Assembly (NCBI GenBank): GCA_910577095.1
Contig: CAJTLY010000005.1
Location: forward strand, 52,265 to 116,264
Source: an uncultured Alphaproteobacteria bacterium
Lineage (GTDB): Bacteria > Pseudomonadota > Alphaproteobacteria > RF32 > CAG-239
Length of the DNA stretch: 64,000 bases
Direction: 5' to 3'
Below are positions 26,839 to 35,350 of the stretch, one piece after another. Each line of letters starts with the position of its first letter. Position 1 is the first letter of the stretch. The notes beneath the pieces are model-generated. The model was not told the origin of the DNA. It did no database searches and saw only the letters and a program-made list of their open reading frames with translations. The translations under genes and the position numbers were made by a program.

Positions 26839-28085
26839 AAAAAATTCTTCTTGGTCTTTTTGTTTTAGGCACGGTGTTTTTGGGGACACCGGCCCGAGCT
26901 TTTATTCCGTTGCCGCCGTTTAAAATGGATGCCGGTGTCATCGGCAACGAAGTCATTTCCTACGGCAACACCACTTCTCAAACGGCAGGCAAAGGGCTGC
27001 AGCAGTCTGCAATTGTGCAGACGGCCATCACCTACGGCAAAGGAGCGAAAGAATTTTATGATTTCGGAATGAAAATGATGAAGGAGTTTCAGGGGATAGA
27101 ACTGAACAATCTCGGCGAAATCATGAATAAATTGAGCGATATGGAAGCCGAACAAAGCAAGACCAAAGAAGAGGCGGCGGTTGAAATTGCCGCCAAAACC
27201 CGTGAAGCAAATGCAAAAATCGCAGCGCTGGACGAAAATACGCGGGAATTGAATAAGAAAATTGTCGAAGATCCCGCCAATACCGAAAAGTATCAGAAAC
27301 AAATTCGCAAGAACGAAAAGGAAAAGGCCAAAATATCCAAAAAACTGGTTAAAGAAACCCGCCAGATCAATCGTAAAACCGAAACCAAAATCGGCAAGCT
27401 AAACGATCAAATCGGCAATATGAAAAATCAGGCGGCCGATCTGATTGCTTCGATAAAGATGATTCCGGCCGGTTACGATTCGACGGAAGACCTGCAAAAG
27501 ACCGCTAAATCTCTGATGCCGGAAAAAGGTACCGAAGTTGATACTCATGTTTCTGCAACCTATGCCGCAATCTATCGTGCTGCCTATTACAAAGCGATGC
27601 AGCAGGCGATGGTTCGTTCAATGGCCATCAAGTCAAAAATTGAAAAGGACGATACGGCGGCAGGCAAGAAAAAAGTGTCGACGGTACAGTTTGAAAGCTT
27701 GGGCGGCGCTCTGGGGACCGTGGTGACGATGAAAACCGACAATATTCAGGCGCTGCTTAACTTTACCGAAATATTGCTGCAAAAAATGCAGTTGGACGTG
27801 GCGCGCGATCTGGCAACCGAAAACTTTGCAACCGTCGATCCGGTACAGGCTGCCGGGGATTTTAACCTGGACAACTATAAGTTTACGCCGCCGAGTGCCG
27901 AAGAACTGGAAGCGGCCGACGGCAAAAAACCGGAAAAGCTGGGTGAACTTGAAAAAGAGATTACCCCGAGCAGCGGAAAAATCCTAACCGACGGGTTGGC
28001 CAACATGCAGGCCGATGCAGAGTCCGAGGACAATCCGGCCAACACAACGACAGATGCGGGGAGTGGAAAAGATGAGAAAAAATAA
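26835..28085 (+). CDS. Exported coiled-coil protein of T4SS cluster, unknown
   Basis: A 416-residue protein. A signal peptide (ILLGLFVLGTVFLGTPARA) is followed by a short globular part and a long charged coiled coil (about residues 90-215, EAAVEIAAKTREANAKIAALDENTRELNKKI). A C-terminal helical domain (YAAIYRAAYYKAMQQAMVRSMAIKSKI) follows, then an acidic tail. No family was recognised. It starts at the ATG that overlaps the previous stop (ATGA), and ends inside the start of the next gene. The same organisation, signal peptide plus coiled coil plus tail, recurs in the next gene. Confidence 0.68.
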   Translation: MKKILLGLFVLGTVFLGTPARAFIPLPPFKMDAGVIGNEVISYGNTTSQTAGKGLQQSAIVQTAITYGKGAKEFYDFGMKMMKEFQGIELNNLGEIMNKLSDMEAEQSKTKEEAAVEIAAKTREANAKIAALDENTRELNKKIVEDPANTEKYQKQIRKNEKEKAKISKKLVKETRQINRKTETKIGKLNDQIGNMKNQAADLIASIKMIPAGYDSTEDLQKTAKSLMPEKGTEVDTHVSATYAAIYRAAYYKAMQQAMVRSMAIKSKIEKDDTAAGKKKVSTVQFESLGGALGTVVTMKTDNIQALLNFTEILLQKMQLDVARDLATENFATVDPVQAAGDFNLDNYKFTPPSAEELEAADGKKPEKLGELEKEITPSSGKILTDGLANMQADAESEDNPANTTTDAGSGKDEKK

Positions 28086-31000
28086 AAAGTTTTATTTCGG
28101 AGTCCTGCTGGTTTCGGGAATGCTCGGCTTCGGTTCTCCCGCCAACGCTCAGCTGGTGGCCGGGGTTTCGTTCGACTTCCTCGGTGATGCGGCGGCGGCG
28201 GTCACTCCTGTTTTGGAACAAATTCAGACCGCGGCGGACGAAGCGGTGAAATATGCCAAAGAAAAGGTGACTTCCCTCAAAGCGGGCCTTGCTTCTTATT
28301 TTTCCAAACGTAAAAATGCCGCTGAAAAAGTCCCCGGCACCAAAGGGTTTGCCAAAAACAGTTCGGTAGACATCGCAAATGCGGATGCCGTTCAGACGGC
28401 GGTTAACGAGTTGTTCTTGCAATATCCGTCCGATGATCCGCGGGTTAACAAATTTTATGAAAAGGAAGCGCTTGAGTTTTATTACGACACCATGATCGAA
28501 ATCCAGACGGCTTCCAAAAAGCTGGAAGCGCAGCTGGACAGCCTGCGTACCGAAATCGACACCTTTGCCAAAGACGCCGTGGCACCGTCCGGCGGCAATG
28601 CCGGTTCGATGTCGTCCGAAGATGAAAGCGGCAACTATTATAACCTTTATCTCGCTCATAAAAAGTTCAACGACGTCCTGAAGGTTACCGAAGAAGTCAT
28701 GGCGTTGTATTCGCAATATTATGTTGCCCGCGCCATCTACCGCAAAACCATTCTTCCGGCGCCGTATCAGAAAGAAAAAGACCAAAAGCCTGGCAACGGC
28801 AAAAAGTCGGCCGCGTCGAGCTATTTTCACAGCCGGTTTGCCTTTGCGCAATTTGTAAGCGGCAGTACCGCCGCGGTGGAAGCGGAAGAGCCTGAAGACG
28901 AAGAGGCCGAAACGTCGGCAAGCGAATATACCCAAATTGACTTTACGGTGCCCGACGCTCCCGAAGCCAAATCGTTAATGGCCGGCAGTGAAAAAGAGTT
29001 GGCCGATTTGGGCGTTATTTCGAAAGCGCAGCGTTATTTGAACAGCGCTCTCAAAGCCCATAATACCATGCGCCTGCTGCCTTCTTACCGCACGGTTTTC
29101 GAACAGTTTGAATTGTTTAAGCAAATGCATGCCAAAGCCGCTCAGGCGGTGGCGACTTCCGATCAGTGCGTAATTCAGTATCTGGGACGCCGTTATAAAG
29201 AACCGGAAAAAGTCTGGTACGGGACCTCGAGTGCGCCGGCTGATCCGGTCAATTACGACAACCGTAAAGGAATATCCGGTTGGGCCGTGGCTGCTTTTCA
29301 GGTGGCGAACGCCGATAAAACGGCCGGTTTGGATACCGATTCTTTTGCCACGATTGACTATGGAAATCAGGCAGACAGCAACGACCTCACCGGCTTAAGC
29401 AAAATTACCGATCAGATTTCGGCGGCCGATGATACGAATGCTCTGGCTTCACCGAGTCAAAGCGAGGCTTTTTCCGATGCGGCACGGGAAGTTGAACTGA
29501 TTACCTGGCAAATCGGCGCTCAGGCGGCAATGGTGCTGGCAGAGGATCAGTATTCGGCCAAGCCGGTTTACGGAAAAGCATACAATCCTTATCCTTTGTG
29601 GCAGGATCAGAAAAGCTATTACAATCAGTATATCAACGGCAAATACGAAAATATGAAAGAATATATTCGTAATCTGGATCTCAATGCAGTTGCCGTTCAG
29701 ATTGCCGAAATTATCAATGACGGCCGTGAGGACGGAACCGCGAAAAGTTCGGCTCAAAAGGGATTGAACCGCCTGTCGGCTTACATTGCCAAAAACGGCG
29801 GCGGCAACAATGCCGGTAACGGCTTGATCGAAGCCAAGAAAGCGGCATTGGACAAGCTTGAACAGTCAAAAGAAACCGCCTTGAAACCTCATCTGGTTTC
29901 AAAAAACAAGCTTTTGGCACAGTTGGATCAGATAACCGCCAAAATAAGCGCTCTCAGCGATAAAATCAGTCAGGTTGATGCCGAAATTGCATCCGGAAAC
30001 GCCAAAGCCGAAAGCGCACATGACAACATTAAACGGATGAACAAACGGGGCGCCACCGATAATTCGGTTTTATACGAAACCGCGGTCAGCGATTTTGCCG
30101 GCGGCAGCAGCCAAATGACCGATAACATGGCTGAAGCGACCCGTTTGCGGACCGAAGTCAAAAAGTACGAAAAACAGCGTGATGCTCTCAACCAAAAGCT
30201 GGCGGCGCTGGAAGAAAAAATAGCGCTGGTCGAAGAAGATTATATTGTTCGTGCCGCCGCGCTCGAAGCGGAATATAACGGCAAGCTGGCAAGCGCCGCT
30301 TCCGGAACGGCCAAAACCCCGAACCTGGCGGCGTTGGTTGATCAGCTCGGCGTCAGCGGTCTCGGGCTGGGTGGAATTGTCTCCAGTGCCGACGGTTTGG
30401 TTTCCGATGCCAAAAGCTATGCGATTAAGCTAATTGATCAGGCTCGTCAGGACATGTATAATCTGGGCGACGGTCTGTACGAAACCCGGAACAACGGCGC
30501 GGTGGTCAGACGGCATCAGGAACTGATAGACGAACTGAAAAAAATGCCGAAAAAGCAATTTGTGCGGGCGGCGATCTCAGCCGCCGGCGACAGCGGCGCA
30601 TCGGCGATCGCCTCTTTGTTGTCGGGTGCGCTTTCGTCGGCCGTAACCGGCAATATTTGCAGCAACGTCGCTTGTGACGCCCCCGATGAAGCGTATTTTG
30701 TCGGTCTCGGTGCCAAAACGCGCGATTTTACCGCGCCCAAGGCGCCGGCGTTCAAACATTATCCGTCGCCGCGCGATATCGTTCATTTTGACTTGACTGA
30801 CTATAAAAACCTCAAGAAAACCAATGACGGTGTCGTAACCAAAGCGTCTTTTCTCGGCTACGGCGGCGAAATTCCCGCAATCTGGCAGAAAATGCTGGCG
30901 GATGATGCCTTTGTCGAAAAGGGGTTGAATTTGAGTTCGCTGCTGGAACAGGGCGGCGAAAGCAAATACTTTATGCGCGGAACCTTGTATCCGTGCCGGA

Positions 31001-31869
31001 TCGGCAGCTATGCGGTTGATATTGCCGCTTCCAAAGTTGACCTCAGTCAAACCAGCGGTCAATATCTGGTCAGTCCGAACGCTTCGCCGGCGATGCCTGT
31101 TTGTCAGGATATCTCTCTCAAGGGGGCGTTGGCTTATTTTACCGTAATCGATCTGGAGCTGGACAAGAGCGTGCGTGCCGGTACGCAAAAAACTCCGGCA
31201 GAAATCAGCCCCAGCGAGCTTGGTACGCTGTTGGCTTATGATGATCAGCGGCTTCATTTTAACAGTGCCTCCTACAATGTTTACGAACGGATGGTTCAGT
31301 TGGAAGAAAAGGCAAATAGTGAAGGTTTTGACTTTGAAGTGCGGGATAACGTTTATCAAAAGGCAATGTATTCGCGCAACCAAATCGGCGATTTTCTGCA
31401 TTTTGTCGACAAGGAAAACACTATTCGCAAAAATGTTGACGAACTTCAGCTGAGCATCAACGATGCCCGCAAAACCATCCGGGAGATGCTGGCGGAGATG
31501 GGATTTAAAGTCTCCGATAACTTTAATCTTGCCAACGAAAGCGATTATAAGTATATTCGCAATAAGCTGAATCAGTACAAAAACAACATGATCGGTGCCG
31601 CGGCGTCGGAAATTTCGACGGTCAATCACAGCAACCCGGTGGTTAAGGAGCGCTATGACAAAGCGGACAACACCCGGGCAGCGCTGGTTCAGGACAAAGA
31701 CGCGTTGATTAACCTCAATAACTCGACGGCAGCCGGCAGTTCGTTGGAAGAAGCGATTATCAGCGAAAGAGCCAACCAGAAGGTTATGGAAAAGGCTCAG
31801 AACGAAGGTTTGGATGCGATCCGCAAAGAGATAGACAATTACGAAAAACCGCTTTGCGCCGCATATTAA
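28072..31869 (+). CDS. Giant exported protein of T4SS cluster, unknown
   Basis: A 1,265-residue exported protein. The ATG at 28072 gives the signal MRKNKKFYFGVLLVSGMLGFGSPANAQ; a frame back to 28015 would bury it. Seen: helical N-terminal region, an acidic linker (about 280-310), a central globular region with several Trp and Tyr (ISGWAVAAFQVANADK; AYNPYPLWQDQKSYYNQYING), a long coiled coil (about 600-740), then a beta-rich domain with cysteines (GNICSNVACDAP, TLYPCRIGSYAVD, PVCQDISL) and a helical end. I know no family like it. It might be a periplasmic or surface part of the T4SS, or a secreted substrate. Confidence 0.72.
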   Translation: MRKNKKFYFGVLLVSGMLGFGSPANAQLVAGVSFDFLGDAAAAVTPVLEQIQTAADEAVKYAKEKVTSLKAGLASYFSKRKNAAEKVPGTKGFAKNSSVDIANADAVQTAVNELFLQYPSDDPRVNKFYEKEALEFYYDTMIEIQTASKKLEAQLDSLRTEIDTFAKDAVAPSGGNAGSMSSEDESGNYYNLYLAHKKFNDVLKVTEEVMALYSQYYVARAIYRKTILPAPYQKEKDQKPGNGKKSAASSYFHSRFAFAQFVSGSTAAVEAEEPEDEEAETSASEYTQIDFTVPDAPEAKSLMAGSEKELADLGVISKAQRYLNSALKAHNTMRLLPSYRTVFEQFELFKQMHAKAAQAVATSDQCVIQYLGRRYKEPEKVWYGTSSAPADPVNYDNRKGISGWAVAAFQVANADKTAGLDTDSFATIDYGNQADSNDLTGLSKITDQISAADDTNALASPSQSEAFSDAAREVELITWQIGAQAAMVLAEDQYSAKPVYGKAYNPYPLWQDQKSYYNQYINGKYENMKEYIRNLDLNAVAVQIAEIINDGREDGTAKSSAQKGLNRLSAYIAKNGGGNNAGNGLIEAKKAALDKLEQSKETALKPHLVSKNKLLAQLDQITAKISALSDKISQVDAEIASGNAKAESAHDNIKRMNKRGATDNSVLYETAVSDFAGGSSQMTDNMAEATRLRTEVKKYEKQRDALNQKLAALEEKIALVEEDYIVRAAALEAEYNGKLASAASGTAKTPNLAALVDQLGVSGLGLGGIVSSADGLVSDAKSYAIKLIDQARQDMYNLGDGLYETRNNGAVVRRHQELIDELKKMPKKQFVRAAISAAGDSGASAIASLLSGALSSAVTGNICSNVACDAPDEAYFVGLGAKTRDFTAPKAPAFKHYPSPRDIVHFDLTDYKNLKKTNDGVVTKASFLGYGGEIPAIWQKMLADDAFVEKGLNLSSLLEQGGESKYFMRGTLYPCRIGSYAVDIAASKVDLSQTSGQYLVSPNASPAMPVCQDISLKGALAYFTVIDLELDKSVRAGTQKTPAEISPSELGTLLAYDDQRLHFNSASYNVYERMVQLEEKANSEGFDFEVRDNVYQKAMYSRNQIGDFLHFVDKENTIRKNVDELQLSINDARKTIREMLAEMGFKVSDNFNLANESDYKYIRNKLNQYKNNMIGAAASEISTVNHSNPVVKERYDKADNTRAALVQDKDALINLNNSTAAGSSLEEAIISERANQKVMEKAQNEGLDAIRKEIDNYEKPLCAAY

Positions 31870-31882
31870 AAGAAAGTGAGCG

Positions 31883-32641
31883 ATGAACAAGATCAGTAAA
31901 ATCCTGGAAGGCAGCAAAATTCTGGCCATTACCGACAAGAGCGGAAGAGAATATCATTTTATCGGCAGCAAAGAACGGGAAAAAGTAAGTGCCAAAATGA
32001 CGTATTACCTTTGGCTTTCCCGTTTCTTTGTCGTCACTTCCGCCGCGTCGCTGCTGTTGTTTCTGGCCGCTTCTCTGGCCTTATTCAATCTGGCGCCGCG
32101 GGTAACGGTAGAACCTTTTCTGATTATAGACCAGAGTTCTTCCGACGAAATTGTCCGTTATGAACCGATTGCCTATAATATGGCATCTAAGAAAATGATG
32201 ATGGAAACCTTTGTGCGTCAGTATGTGCTTTATCGCAATACGATTATTAACGACGAACGGGAAATGATGGTGCGTTGGTATGCCGGCGGCATCGTCAATT
32301 ATTTGTCGGCACCTCAGGTTTTTGACGAGTTTGCCAAGTATCGCGAAAGCATCTGGAAAGACATTACCGACAACCAAACCAGCCAGGAAGTGGAGATCAT
32401 ATCGATCGGCCGTGTCGGCGGCGACAAGAGCCCGGTATGGAAAGTGGACTTCAAAACTTATGAAGTTTCGGCACGGCGCCGCAATAACGAAACCGGAGCC
32501 CTGTTTTTGCGGGTTCATTACTGGACGGCGTCGGTCACCTCGTATTTTATTCCGGAACGTGAGTTTATGGGACGGCGCTTGCTCAATCCGCTTGGCTTTA
32601 CCGTGACCAGATATTCGCAAAGCGAAGTGGAATTCTTGTAA
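31883..32641 (+). CDS. virB8: VirB8-like T4SS protein, copy 1
   Basis: A 252-residue bitopic protein: a short cytoplasmic part, one membrane segment (FFVVTSAASLLLFLAASLALFNLAPRV) at about 52-75, and a periplasmic domain of the VirB8/NTF2-like type (RQYVLYRNTIINDEREMMVRWYAGGIVNYLSAPQVFDEF; VDFKTYEVSARRR; NPLGFTVTRYSQSEVEF). VirB8 nucleates the inner-membrane complex. A second copy follows two genes on and shares the pattern FVR.YVLYR/LLR, RW..GG, LSAPQV and NP.GFTV..Y. Confidence 0.87.
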   Translation: MNKISKILEGSKILAITDKSGREYHFIGSKEREKVSAKMTYYLWLSRFFVVTSAASLLLFLAASLALFNLAPRVTVEPFLIIDQSSSDEIVRYEPIAYNMASKKMMMETFVRQYVLYRNTIINDEREMMVRWYAGGIVNYLSAPQVFDEFAKYRESIWKDITDNQTSQEVEIISIGRVGGDKSPVWKVDFKTYEVSARRRNNETGALFLRVHYWTASVTSYFIPEREFMGRRLLNPLGFTVTRYSQSEVEFL

Positions 32642-32759
32642 ATTTGTTAACCATTTTGATTTATAACACAATCAGATCAGAGTTTATTCAAAAAATGTTA
32701 GACTTTTGCGAAAAAAAAGTTTAACTTCAATATATCTTATTATAAACGAGGATATTTCG

Positions 32760-32948
32760 ATGTACAAAAATTTAGTGTTGGTGTTGATTCTTTTGTTATT
32801 GTCAGCCTGCGGACTGTTCGGCTCGTATTATGAACCGGAACCGGTCGGCGTCGGTAAGGCTTCGGACGAACTGAAACTGTCGCCCTGCGCCTGTTTGCAG
32901 GTGGAACTGCCGAAGAATTTGCCCGACTGGTTTATTGAAACGATCTAA
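32760..32948 (+). CDS. virB7: Small VirB7-like lipoprotein
   Basis: A 62-residue lipoprotein: MYKNLVLVLILLLLSAC gives an LSAC lipobox at residue 17. The mature part is about 45 residues with the pattern KLSPCACLQVELP. VirB7 is a short outer-membrane lipoprotein that caps VirB9 in the core complex. Its place between two VirB8 genes and ahead of VirB9 supports that role; sequence alone does not prove it. The longer frame upstream to 32706 has no signal character. Confidence 0.62.
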   Translation: MYKNLVLVLILLLLSACGLFGSYYEPEPVGVGKASDELKLSPCACLQVELPKNLPDWFIETI

Positions 32949-32963
32949 AGAAAGTTGCCGCGA

Positions 32964-33692
32964 ATGGTACAGCAGTTGGGGGGAAATAATCAGAATCAGC
33001 GTCTTTTGGCCGGCCGCGGGCAACGTCCCGATTCGCCGGTGAACAACAAAGACGCTTTTGTCGCCAATATTGCCGAAAAAAGGTATTTGTGGACGGCGCG
33101 TGCTTTTGCGATTATCACCGCAGTCAGTTTGTGCTGCAATATCGTGCTGTTGCTGGCAATTGCGCAGGTTATTCCGTTGTACCGGGTTGAGCCGTTTTTG
33201 CTTACTTTTCAAAATAAGGAAGAACAGGTCTACAATATTCAGCCGGTTGATCGCAAAATGGAAGACGAAAAGGAAATTACCGAGGTTTTCGTGCGTGAAT
33301 ATGTTTTGCTGCGCAGCTCTTTTAATCTCGATATTCCGGAAGTGGAAGCGCGCTGGATGCCGGGGGGCATGATTGAAGAAATGTCGGCGCCGCAAGTCTA
33401 TGAAGATTTCCTTAAAAATACGGCCAACCGCGCGTTGGAACTGATCCGCAGCCGCCACATGATCCGTGACGTGCGGATTATGACGGTTAACGAACTTGGT
33501 TCCGGCATATGGCAGGTTGAGTATGAAACCCGCGATATGTATCCGGATTCCAAAACGCCGGAGGTCAATTACTGGACAGCCAGTCTTAAGGTCGGATACC
33601 GCGGCAAGAGGGTGAAATACAAGGGAAGATTAAAAAATCCGGTCGGCTTTACAGTGTACCAATACTCGCTGACTTACAACAAAGTAAAATAA
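32964..33692 (+). CDS. virB8: VirB8-like T4SS protein, copy 2
   Basis: A 242-residue VirB8 paralogue of the gene at 31883: an N-terminal polar part, a membrane segment (AFAIITAVSLCCNIVLLLAIAQVI) and a periplasmic NTF2-like domain (FVREYVLLRSSFNLDIPEVEARWMPGGMIEEMSAPQVYEDF; VEYETRDMYPD; NPVGFTVYQYSLTYNKV). The start was taken as ATG 32964; TTG 32955 is possible. Two VirB8 genes with a lipoprotein gene between them suggest a hetero-oligomeric VirB8 ring. Confidence 0.87.
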   Translation: MVQQLGGNNQNQRLLAGRGQRPDSPVNNKDAFVANIAEKRYLWTARAFAIITAVSLCCNIVLLLAIAQVIPLYRVEPFLLTFQNKEEQVYNIQPVDRKMEDEKEITEVFVREYVLLRSSFNLDIPEVEARWMPGGMIEEMSAPQVYEDFLKNTANRALELIRSRHMIRDVRIMTVNELGSGIWQVEYETRDMYPDSKTPEVNYWTASLKVGYRGKRVKYKGRLKNPVGFTVYQYSLTYNKVK

Positions 33693-33706
33693 GGTGGATA
33701 AAGATA

Positions 33707-35350
33707 ATGTTATCAAAGTCTGTTAAAATAAGTATCTTAGGTTTGTTCGGGCTCGCATTTGCCGTTGACGCTGCTGCTCAGGCCACAATCAACAGTATGG
33801 ATCAGAACGCCGACCAGTCCCAGGGGCAGTATCAGCCGATGGATATGGGATATGCCGGGTTCAATTCGCTGGGAATGATGCAAAGCGCCTGGCTCGATCC
33901 GCTGCAAAATTTGGGTGAAGGTCAGAGCAAGCCGGCTTATTCCAAATATTATTGGTCGCCCGATCTGGTGCTGCCGCTGCGGTTGCGCGAAGGTATGATT
34001 ACGCTGCTCAATTTTCCGGAATGGGAAATGATCGAAGATATTTATATCGGCGACAATGCGACTTTTGACGGACAGATTTCCGGTCCCAACACTTTGTTGC
34101 TTTATCCGCGCAAGGGTGCCAACGTCGGGGTCGATACCAACATTATCGTTTTCGGACGTTCCGGCAACCGTTACGTTTTTTATGTCCGCAGCGAGGGAAT
34201 CAATACCGAAAGACTGACAAACGCCATTGTGGATATTGATGTGATTGACGGTGCCCGCAGTGGAGCCGGCAGTCTCGGTTCCGGCGGTTCGTCCTCGGGA
34301 CGTGTCAATGCCAGCAAATATTACGGCGGCAGCGGCAAGTCGGTCGATTCCACTTTTACCAAACGTTTCCAAAAAAATGACTGGATTAAGAGTATTCCGC
34401 TTGATCCGACCAAATTCCGTTTTGACGTCGAGGTTTACGTTCCCAATCCGGATGACGTGGTCATTGCGCCGGAACGCGTATGGCGTGACGACATTTTCAC
34501 TTACATCGATTTGGGGGAAAAAGCTCTTAATATGACTCAGCGACCGATCGTGACCCTGATCGTCGAACGGGTGGAAGTTCCGGTCGGTTTTCGTACCAAA
34601 GGGCCGAATAACCGTCTGATCATTGTCGAAGCAATCGGCGACATGGTTATGCGTAACGGTAAACGGATTGTTTGTCTCAAATTGCGCAAGTCGGATGAAG
34701 TCGGTTTGGAAAATATCACTTATGCCGATGACATTACGGATAAAGAATGGGATGTTCCGCCGGCGCTTCCGGGCGGCAGACAGGGCAAAGCCGGTTCAGC
34801 CAGCTATCCGGACGGATACGGCAGCAACTATCCCGAAGGGCAGTTTGACATCAACGTCGGTTCGGGCGAAATGATTGTGCCGAATTACGGCGGCGCTAAC
34901 GGTAACGGCAACGGTGTTACCATCCGTTATCAGGCTGACGGCAGCGTTAATATGGGCGGCCGAGGACAGGGTAACGGCGGTGACTTTGACTATTCGAAAA
35001 TGCGGCGCATCAAAAATACGCAGGAATTTGATGCGGCGGCGAGCAGTCTGGCCAGCCAATACCGTTACGGTTCGGGCTTTGCCGACGGCGGTTCCAACAT
35101 TTCTATTGAACTCGGAACCGATGCCAACGTAGACAATCTGGAAACTTTGTGGGATAACTTGTCCTCCAAATATTCCAAAATTTTGAAAAATTATGATCCG
35201 TTCTTCTCGGTTGATGCACCGGCGGACGGCCAGGGTAAAGAGCTGTTCCACCTGAGAATCGGACCGGTTAAAACTCTGGACGAAGGTGACAGCGTCTGCA
35301 GCAAGTTGGGAAGAAACGGCGTCTTTTGCAGCGTAGTCAGGACCCAATGA
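33707..35350 (+). CDS. virB9: VirB9/TrbG-like core protein with C-terminal SPOR domain
   Basis: A 547-residue exported protein. After the signal peptide, about residues 80-330 match a VirB9/TrbG core-complex protein (SPDLVLPLRLREGMITLLNFPEWEMIEDIYIGD; NIIVFGRSGNRYVFYVRS; WRDDIFTYIDLGEKALNMTQRP). A Gly/Asn-rich linker follows, then residues 462-547 form a complete SPOR domain (LETLWDNLSSKYSKIL; LFHLRIGPVKTLDEGDSVCSKL; GVFCSVVRTQ), known elsewhere to bind denuded peptidoglycan at septa. Typical VirB9 is about 250-300 residues, so the tail is an add-on. It overlaps the next gene by four bases. Confidence 0.85.
   Translation: MLSKSVKISILGLFGLAFAVDAAAQATINSMDQNADQSQGQYQPMDMGYAGFNSLGMMQSAWLDPLQNLGEGQSKPAYSKYYWSPDLVLPLRLREGMITLLNFPEWEMIEDIYIGDNATFDGQISGPNTLLLYPRKGANVGVDTNIIVFGRSGNRYVFYVRSEGINTERLTNAIVDIDVIDGARSGAGSLGSGGSSSGRVNASKYYGGSGKSVDSTFTKRFQKNDWIKSIPLDPTKFRFDVEVYVPNPDDVVIAPERVWRDDIFTYIDLGEKALNMTQRPIVTLIVERVEVPVGFRTKGPNNRLIIVEAIGDMVMRNGKRIVCLKLRKSDEVGLENITYADDITDKEWDVPPALPGGRQGKAGSASYPDGYGSNYPEGQFDINVGSGEMIVPNYGGANGNGNGVTIRYQADGSVNMGGRGQGNGGDFDYSKMRRIKNTQEFDAAASSLASQYRYGSGFADGGSNISIELGTDANVDNLETLWDNLSSKYSKILKNYDPFFSVDAPADGQGKELFHLRIGPVKTLDEGDSVCSKLGRNGVFCSVVRTQ

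Noticed and set aside
30577..31938. 453-residue minus-strand frame over the giant exported gene
   Set aside because: Biased composition typical of antisense to a coding strand and no start signals.
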